Below, in pieces: positions 5,897 to 9,978 of a stretch of DNA of 9,978 nucleotides. The translations under genes and the position numbers were made by a program. Each line of letters starts with the position of its first letter. The first letter of the stretch is position 1. The stretch comes from Actinomycetes bacterium (lineage in GTDB: Bacteria; Actinomycetota; Actinomycetes; Actinomycetales; Demequinaceae): assembly GCA_023442845.1 (NCBI GenBank), contig JAEZXC010000062.1:1-9978 (forward strand). Direction: 5' to 3'. The notes beneath the pieces are model-generated. The model did no database searches and was not told the DNA's origin. It saw only the letters and a list, made by a program, of their open reading frames with translations.

Positions 5897-7027
5897 CTAT
5901 GCACCACCGAGCCACGCGCCTAGGGCCGCGTAGCACCGCTTGATCTGATCAATAGGACACCGTTCCTCATCGCCCGATGCGTGCGCCCGTTCAGGGTCTC
6001 CGGGGCCGTAATTGACGGCGGGGATCCCCATCTCACCAAAGCGTGCGACATCGGTCCACCCAAGTTTGGCTCGCGGCGCTCCCACCCCCGTCGCTGCAAC
6101 CGCATCCGCGAACTCCTGGGCGAGCACAGCGTCGAGGCCGGGGCGTGCACCCGCAGATTCGTCCGTCCACGTCACTTCGTACGAGGTGGCCCGACCGGAT
6201 CCGACCACCCCCGCAAGAGCGTCGGCCACAACGGCTTCGACCCGAGCCTTGGCGTGGTCGATCGTGTTGTCCGGCGCGAAACGGAAATTCACCGTGATGG
6301 TGCACTGATCGGGGATGACATTGCCAGCGATGCCGCCGGAGATGCGGACGACGTTGAGGCCCTCACGGAACGTGAGCCCATCCACCTCGGCGGCACGGGG
6401 TTCGTATTGAGCAAGGAGCTCGAGCAATGGCGCAGCCGCGTGGATTGCGTTGGTGCCTTTCCACGCGCGCGCTGAATGCGCCGCCACACCGTGGATGGTC
6501 ACCTCGCATCGCAAGGTGCCGTTGCAGCCACCTTCGATGACACCCTCCGTGGGCTCACCGAGAATCGCGAAGTCCGCGGCGAGGAGGTCGGGGCGCTCGC
6601 GCGCGATACGGCCGAGGCCATTGAGGGTGGCCTCCACCTCTTCGTGGTCGTAGAACACCCACGTGACGTCCCGCACCGGGTTGGTCAGCTCAACCGCAAG
6701 TTGGAGCTGGACCGCCAAGCCGCCCTTCATGTCGACGGCGCCGCGCCCAATGATGTCGCGGCCGTCCGCGGACAGGCGCGACGGCAGGTTGTTCTTCACG
6801 GGAACCGTGTCGAGATGCCCGGCGACGATGACACGCTCGCTGCGGCCCAGGGCGGTCCGCGCGACAAGAGCGTCATTGAGGCGTGTCACCTCAAGATGGC
6901 TGCACCCGCGAAGCACGGTCTCGATGGCGTCGGCAATGGCGCGCTCATCCCCTGATACGGAAGGAATGTCGATGAGCGCCCGCGCGAGATCCTCGACGGG
7001 CGCGCCCGGGTCCACGCTCAAAGCCAT
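5897..7027 (-). CDS. dapE: Succinyl-diaminopimelate desuccinylase
   Basis: M20 family zinc hydrolase that converts N-succinyl-LL-2,6-diaminopimelate to LL-diaminopimelate plus succinate, the late step of the succinylase route to meso-DAP and lysine. It has 376 residues. The binuclear metal site is complete: His71 and Asp73 in GHLDTVP, Asp99 in GRGAVDMKGG, Glu129-Glu130 in YDHEEVE, Glu158 in LGEPTEG and His349 in RAHASGDEE. A dimerisation (lid) domain sits between, at about 180-290. The ATG at 7027 has AGGA about 8 bases upstream, overlapping the stop of the preceding membrane-protein gene (9-base gap). The partner enzyme DapD is encoded just to the right on the other strand, which with the intact motifs makes DapE far more likely than ArgE or another M20 peptidase. 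The LOG-family gene follows 25 bases downstream. Confidence 0.94.
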   Translation of the reverse strand: MALSVDPGAPVEDLARALIDIPSVSGDERAIADAIETVLRGCSHLEVTRLNDALVARTALGRSERVIVAGHLDTVPVKNNLPSRLSADGRDIIGRGAVDMKGGLAVQLQLAVELTNPVRDVTWVFYDHEEVEATLNGLGRIARERPDLLAADFAILGEPTEGVIEGGCNGTLRCEVTIHGVAAHSARAWKGTNAIHAAAPLLELLAQYEPRAAEVDGLTFREGLNVVRISGGIAGNVIPDQCTITVNFRFAPDNTIDHAKARVEAVVADALAGVVGSGRATSYEVTWTDESAGARPGLDAVLAQEFADAVAATGVGAPRAKLGWTDVARFGEMGIPAVNYGPGDPERAHASGDEERCPIDQIKRCYAALGAWLGGA

Positions 7028-7036
7028 GGGCCGATC

Positions 7037-7363
7037 CTATCGGCGGGTGATGGCCCAGCCGACAAACCACCACCCGCCGATCTGGATCAACGCGGCATAG
7101 AACGCGGCGAAGGTCATTTCGAAGCGGCTCTCCTCGGAGAGCGCCACATACGCGCGAATGACGTTGACCGCGTAGATGATGAGAAAGACCGCGACAACGA
7201 GGCCAACGATGCGCCACACCTGCACTGCGCGTCGTGCTTCTTCATGCGCTTTTTCGCTGAGCGGCGTGGGAGCAACCTCGCGGTACCACGGCGGCGGAAT
7301 TGGCGCGTCCCTGCGCGGCGGTGGCGGAACGTCGTCGTTCTCAGCCGACCAGGGCTCTTCCAT
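7037..7363 (-). CDS. Two-helix membrane protein of unknown function
   Basis: Encodes 108 residues from the ATG at 7363. Residues 1-35 are acidic and proline-rich (MEEPWSAENDDVPPPPRRDA), then comes a charged stretch (35-48), a membrane helix at about 50-74 and a second hydrophobic segment at about 84-105 ending in TRR. This suggests a hairpin with the proline-rich tail in the cytoplasm. I recognise no family. An upstream in-frame ATG at 7405 would overlap the dapD start; 7363 is preferred because a TATCAT box lies 6 bases before it, consistent with a leaderless mRNA, and there is no Shine-Dalgarno at either site. It sits 9 bases upstream of dapE and is probably the first gene of a dapE/LOG transcript. 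Confidence 0.75.
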   Translation of the reverse strand: MEEPWSAENDDVPPPPRRDAPIPPPWYREVAPTPLSEKAHEEARRAVQVWRIVGLVVAVFLIIYAVNVIRAYVALSEESRFEMTFAAFYAALIQIGGWWFVGWAITRR

Positions 7364-7369
7364 GGGGCA

Positions 7370-7375
7370 ATGATA
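7370..7375 (-). promoter_or_regulatory. -10 box for a probable leaderless transcript of the membrane protein and dapE
   Basis: TATCAT on the minus strand (five of six matching TATAAT) ends 6 bases before the A of the ATG at 7363, the spacing expected if transcription starts at the initiation codon. No Shine-Dalgarno lies between. The -35 region falls over the start of dapD and shows no clear TTGACA. Confidence 0.5.
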
Positions 7376-7390
7376 GGCGCCGCGCCGTCG

Positions 7391-7396
7391 TAGGCT
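7391..7396 (+). promoter_or_regulatory. -10 box for a probable leaderless dapD transcript
   Basis: TAGGCT (a TANNNT hexamer) ends 7 bases before the dapD ATG at 7404, and no Shine-Dalgarno is present between them. In actinobacteria this layout is typical of leaderless genes. No good -35 is seen. The box lies 15 bases from the opposing TATCAT, so the two polymerases would compete for the same DNA. Confidence 0.48.
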
Positions 7397-7403
7397 TTGG
7401 GCC

Positions 7404-8345
7404 ATGAAGGCGCACGGCTACGGACTTGCGACGCTCGATGGAAGCGGCAATGTCCTTGATACCTGGTACCCCTCCCCGGCACTTGGCGATGCCCCGGCAA
7501 CGCCAAACCCCCCGCGGCAGCTTGAAGCGGCGGTCCAATCGGACGAGCTTCGTCACACAAGCACCGAGTTGCTCCTCATCGAGATCGATACGGACGACGC
7601 TCCCGAGACGGTTCCCGACGCCTACCTGCGCCTGCACCTCCTGTCGCACCGCCTTGTGAAGCCGCATGGCGTCAACCTCGACGGCATCTTTGGGATCTTG
7701 CCCAATGTGGTGTGGACATCGGCGGGCCCGTGCGCCGTCGAGGGCTTTGAGCTGACCCGTGCGCGATTCCGCGCGTTCGGCAAGCACATCACCGTGTTCG
7801 GCGTCGACAAGTTCCCCCGCATGGTGGACTACGTGGTGCCCACGGGGGTCCGTATCGCAGACGCTGACCGAGTCCGTCTCGGTGCGCACCTCGCTGAAGG
7901 CACCACTGTCATGCACGAGGGCTTCGTCAACTTCAACGCTGGCACTCTCGGTACGTCAATGGTGGAGGGTCGCATTTCGGCTGGGGTTGTCGTTGGAAAC
8001 GGCTCCGACATTGGTGGGGGCGCCTCGATCATGGGCACGCTGTCCGGCGGCGGCAAGGAAGTGATTTCCATCGGCGAACGCTCCTTGCTGGGCGCCAATG
8101 CTGGTCTCGGCATTCCTTTGGGTGACGACTGCATCGTTGAGTCGGGCCTCTACGTGACCGCGGGCTCGAAGGTGGTGCTTGTTGGCCAGCGCGACGACGC
8201 TGGCGAACCTGTTGTCGTGAAGGCGCGTGAGCTCGCTGGCCAGAACGGTTTGCTGTTCCGCCGCAATTCCGTGACGGGTGCAATCGAGGTCGTCGTGCGA
8301 GAGGGCGCGGGCATCGAACTCAACGCGGCGTTGCACGCAAACTAA
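7404..8345 (+). CDS. dapD: 2,3,4,5-Tetrahydropyridine-2,6-dicarboxylate N-succinyltransferase, actinobacterial type
   Basis: Transfers a succinyl group from succinyl-CoA to tetrahydrodipicolinate, opening the succinylase branch to meso-DAP and lysine. It has 313 residues, close to the roughly 317 of the mycobacterial enzyme. An N-terminal alpha/beta domain (1-145) starts KAHGYGLATLDGSGNVLDTW. It is followed by a left-handed beta-helix (about 150-262) with hexapeptide-like repeats, including MHEGFVNFNAGTLG (170-183) and SAGVVVGNGSDIGGGASIMG (192-211). Glu188 in SMVEGRIS is the likely equivalent of the catalytic Glu199 of M. tuberculosis DapD. A C-terminal strand region closes the trimer-type fold. 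The start is the ATG at 7404, probably leaderless. The stop overlaps the next ATG (TAATG). It is divergent from the dapE transcript, so two steps of one pathway are run from a single 40-base intergenic region. Confidence 0.95.
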   Translation: MKAHGYGLATLDGSGNVLDTWYPSPALGDAPATPNPPRQLEAAVQSDELRHTSTELLLIEIDTDDAPETVPDAYLRLHLLSHRLVKPHGVNLDGIFGILPNVVWTSAGPCAVEGFELTRARFRAFGKHITVFGVDKFPRMVDYVVPTGVRIADADRVRLGAHLAEGTTVMHEGFVNFNAGTLGTSMVEGRISAGVVVGNGSDIGGGASIMGTLSGGGKEVISIGERSLLGANAGLGIPLGDDCIVESGLYVTAGSKVVLVGQRDDAGEPVVVKARELAGQNGLLFRRNSVTGAIEVVVREGAGIELNAALHAN

Positions 8346-9211
8346 TGAGACGTGCCGGTGCAGCAATTGCCGCGATCGCTTTTGCGGGCGTCGCCGCTGC
8401 CGCTGTCCTATGGGGCCCCGACCTGTTGGGAGACGACACCACGACTCCAGAGCGCGAGCGCTGTTACGTCACCGTGGACCAGGCCACCACGTATGAACTG
8501 CCGCTTGAGTCCGCGAACAACGCCGCGCTCATCAGTGGTGTCGCGTTCCAACGCGGCTACGGATTGAATGGCATGACGGTGGGCCTCGCGACCGCGATCC
8601 AAGAATCCGGCTTGCGGAATCTCGATTGGGGCGACCGCGACTCCCTTGGCCTCTTCCAGCAACGCCCGTCGCAGGGCTGGGGAGCTCCCGAGGAGATCCA
8701 GGACCCGTACTACTCGACACATACGTTCTATGCCGCTCTCGAGAAGGTTGACGGTTGGGAAGGCATGCGAGTGACGGATGCTGCCCAAGCGGTGCAGCGC
8801 TCTGGGTATCCAGAGGCATACGGCGATCATGAGGAGGAGGCGCGCGCATGGTCGCGGGCTTTCACGGGTGACGCCGACGCCGTTGTGACGTGTGTCGTTA
8901 ATTCGGCCGAGCCGCGCACGGCCGAGGGTTTCGCGGCGCGCCTGCGCGCCGACCTGGGCCCCTCGTACAGTGTCGAAGTCCTCGGGCAGGCGTCGACAAG
9001 CATGGAGCTTGGGATTCAACCGCTCGATGATTCGGACGAGTCGGTGCGGGCGCTCCAGGCATGGGCCATCGCGACGGCGTCAAAGACGTCGGTTGAGTGG
9101 GTGGATCGTGCCGGTGTGCGGTGGGAGCGTTCCGGTACGTGGAGTACCGAGACTCCGGCCGAGCAGTTTGCGGACTACCGTGGCGTGCGCGTGTCAGTGA
9201 CGACGGGCTAG
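8345..9211 (+). CDS. Membrane-anchored extracytoplasmic protein with lysozyme-like signature
   Basis: Encodes 288 residues. Residues 4-23 are an uncleaved or signal-type hydrophobic N-terminus (MRRAGAAIAAIAFAG), so the rest is probably outside the cell. Residues 72-165 hold a recognisable actinobacterial segment, with TAIQESGLRNLDWGDRDS (83-100), LGLFQQRPSQGWG (101-113) and VQRSGYPEAYGDHE (150-163). Its E-S-x-L-x-N plus G-L-F-Q pattern resembles the soluble lytic transglycosylase/lysozyme fold, with Glu87 as the candidate acid. Two cysteines (C40, C183) could form a disulfide. The C-terminal 100 residues match nothing I know. Homologues are, from memory, mostly labelled hypothetical or 'heavy metal transporter', a name nothing here supports. 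The ATG overlaps the dapD stop (TAATG) and has no Shine-Dalgarno, so translation is probably by reinitiation after dapD. It ends 9 bases from the convergent gltA. Confidence 0.8.
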   Translation: MRRAGAAIAAIAFAGVAAAAVLWGPDLLGDDTTTPERERCYVTVDQATTYELPLESANNAALISGVAFQRGYGLNGMTVGLATAIQESGLRNLDWGDRDSLGLFQQRPSQGWGAPEEIQDPYYSTHTFYAALEKVDGWEGMRVTDAAQAVQRSGYPEAYGDHEEEARAWSRAFTGDADAVVTCVVNSAEPRTAEGFAARLRADLGPSYSVEVLGQASTSMELGIQPLDDSDESVRALQAWAIATASKTSVEWVDRAGVRWERSGTWSTETPAEQFADYRGVRVSVTTG

Positions 9212-9220
9212 GCCGACGCC

Positions 9221-9978
9221 TTAGCGCTCGTCGATCGGCACGTAGTCGCGCTCGACCTCACCCGTATAAATCTGGCGGGGACGGCCAATCTTGGTGCGGG
9301 GATCGTTCATCATCTCGCGGTAATGCGCGATCCATCCCGGCATGCGCCCCAGCGCGAATAGCGGCGTGAACATCTGCACGGGGAACTTCATCGCGGAGTA
9401 GAGCAGGCCGGTGTAGAAGTCGACGTTGGGGTACAGCTTGCGCTCGATGAAGTACTCATCGCTCAGTGCGATCTCTTCGAGGCGCTTGGCCATATCGAAG
9501 GTCTCGTTGTTGCCGCCCAACTGATCGAGCACGCTGTCGGCAACCTCTTTCACGACGGCGCCGCGAGGGTCGTATGACTTGTAGACGCGGTGGCCGAATC
9601 CCATGAGGCGAGCGCCTTCAGCGCGGTCCTTCACCTTGGCGACGAACTGTTCAATCGTGTCGCCCGACTCTTTGATCTGGTCGAACATGCGCAGCGCGGC
9701 CTCGTTGGCACCGCCGTGTAGCGGGCCCGACAGGGCGCCGATGCCCGCGGAAACTGACGCGTAAATGTTGGCTTGTGACGAGCCGACGATGCGCACCGTT
9801 GACGTCGAGCAGTTTTGCTCGTGGTCCGCGTGGAGGATAAGGAGCAGGTCGAGTGCGCGGCGCACAGTCGGGTCGATATCGAGCTCGCCATCGGGTCCCG
9901 AGAATGCAATGCGCATGAACTCGTCCACGTAGTGGCCACCCGGTCGAGGCTCAATGAGGTCTCCGCCGGTGACGCGTC
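9221..9978 (-). CDS. gltA: Citrate synthase (type II), N-terminus cut by window edge
   Basis: Condenses oxaloacetate and acetyl-CoA to citrate at the entry of the TCA cycle. The C-terminal 251 or so residues are visible, of about 430 in the family. The catalytic residues are all present: His in GPLHGGANEA (bases 9716-9718), His in GFGHRVYKSYDPRG (9590-9592) and Asp in NVDFYTGL (9419-9421). The end is VERDYVPIDER, typical of the hexameric GltA group of actinobacteria and proteobacteria rather than methylcitrate synthase, which usually has a shorter and different C-terminus. The reading frame continues open to base 9978, where residues VTGGDLIEPRPGGHYVDEFM precede the remainder. Its 3' end converges on the lysozyme-like gene with a 9-base gap and no obvious terminator. 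Confidence 0.96.
   Translation of the reverse strand, partial: RVTGGDLIEPRPGGHYVDEFMRIAFSGPDGELDIDPTVRRALDLLLILHADHEQNCSTSTVRIVGSSQANIYASVSAGIGALSGPLHGGANEAALRMFDQIKESGDTIEQFVAKVKDRAEGARLMGFGHRVYKSYDPRGAVVKEVADSVLDQLGGNNETFDMAKRLEEIALSDEYFIERKLYPNVDFYTGLLYSAMKFPVQMFTPLFALGRMPGWIAHYREMMNDPRTKIGRPRQIYTGEVERDYVPIDER

Noticed and set aside
5872..5907. Upstream start at 5907 for the LOG-family gene
   Set aside because: It overlaps the dapE end and has no Shine-Dalgarno, while the ATG at 5871 has AGGAGG at ideal spacing.
5235..5936. Open frame of 233 codons on the minus strand overlapping the LOG gene in another frame
   Set aside because: The product is a low-complexity arginine/serine-rich shadow of the true frame, which carries the GGGPGVMEA and PGGFGTFDE motifs.
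5293..5943. Open frame of 216 codons on the plus strand across the LOG gene
   Set aside because: Antisense to a gene with intact signature motifs; the product is arginine-rich with no family features.
8345..9211. Heavy metal transporter as the function of the dapD neighbour
   Set aside because: There is one N-terminal hydrophobic segment, and no metal-binding motif or transporter-type helices; the lysozyme-like signature fits better.
1..9978. Mobile elements, CRISPR, tRNA or rRNA genes, prophage or toxin-antitoxin genes
   Set aside because: No direct repeat array, transposase or integrase motif, or tRNA-like fold was seen; all the space is taken by core genes with similar composition.

Overview
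This 9,978-base window has high GC content and almost no spacing between genes. It is ordinary chromosomal core DNA from an actinobacterium (Actinomycetota), most likely of the Micrococcales type, though the genus cannot be fixed from sequence alone. The main evidence is the gene order sigE / anti-sigma / htrA / tatB with a divergent O-methyltransferase, which as I recall is also found at Rv1220c-Rv1224 of Mycobacterium tuberculosis. The actinobacterial-type DapD next to a divergent DapE, a DUF3117 micro-protein and apparent leaderless starts support the same placement. I see no mobile element, CRISPR array, tRNA or rRNA, and no gene-free stretch longer than about 110 bases.

Region 1 (1-4106, minus strand) is read from right to left: ECF sigma factor (sigE), its membrane-anchored zinc anti-sigma factor, an HtrA/DegP-type serine protease with a PDZ domain, TatB, and then tryptophanyl-tRNA synthetase, which is cut by the left edge. 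The first four genes overlap or lie within 8 bases of each other and look like one translationally coupled envelope-stress operon. A GGGAAC-N17-CGTT element just upstream of sigE looks like a target of the sigma factor itself, which would give positive autoregulation. trpS follows after a 67-base gap.

Region 2 (4107-5030) holds a divergent, probably metal-independent, SAM-dependent O-methyltransferase. It runs head-on, with a 9-base gap, into a 56-residue DUF3117 gene on the minus strand that is easy to miss.

Region 3 (5031-7363, minus strand) is a compact set: a two-helix membrane protein of unknown function, dapE (succinyl-diaminopimelate desuccinylase), a LOG-family Rossmann protein, and then DUF3117 behind its own probable promoter.

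Region 4 (7364-9211, plus strand) starts from a 40-base divergent promoter region. Each side has a -10-like hexamer 6-7 bases before its ATG and no Shine-Dalgarno sequence, so both transcripts may be leaderless. dapD (tetrahydrodipicolinate N-succinyltransferase) is coupled through TAATG to a membrane-anchored extracytoplasmic protein with a lysozyme-like signature. The window ends in citrate synthase (gltA, minus strand), which is cut by the right edge.

Together the genes serve envelope maintenance (stress sensing, periplasmic-side proteolysis, Tat export), diaminopimelate/lysine synthesis for peptidoglycan, and central metabolism. I do not see a clearly new system. The points most worth checking are the long extracytoplasmic sensor domain with a CxC motif on the anti-sigma factor, the coupling of dapD to a putative wall-lytic protein, and the divergent leaderless promoter pair.
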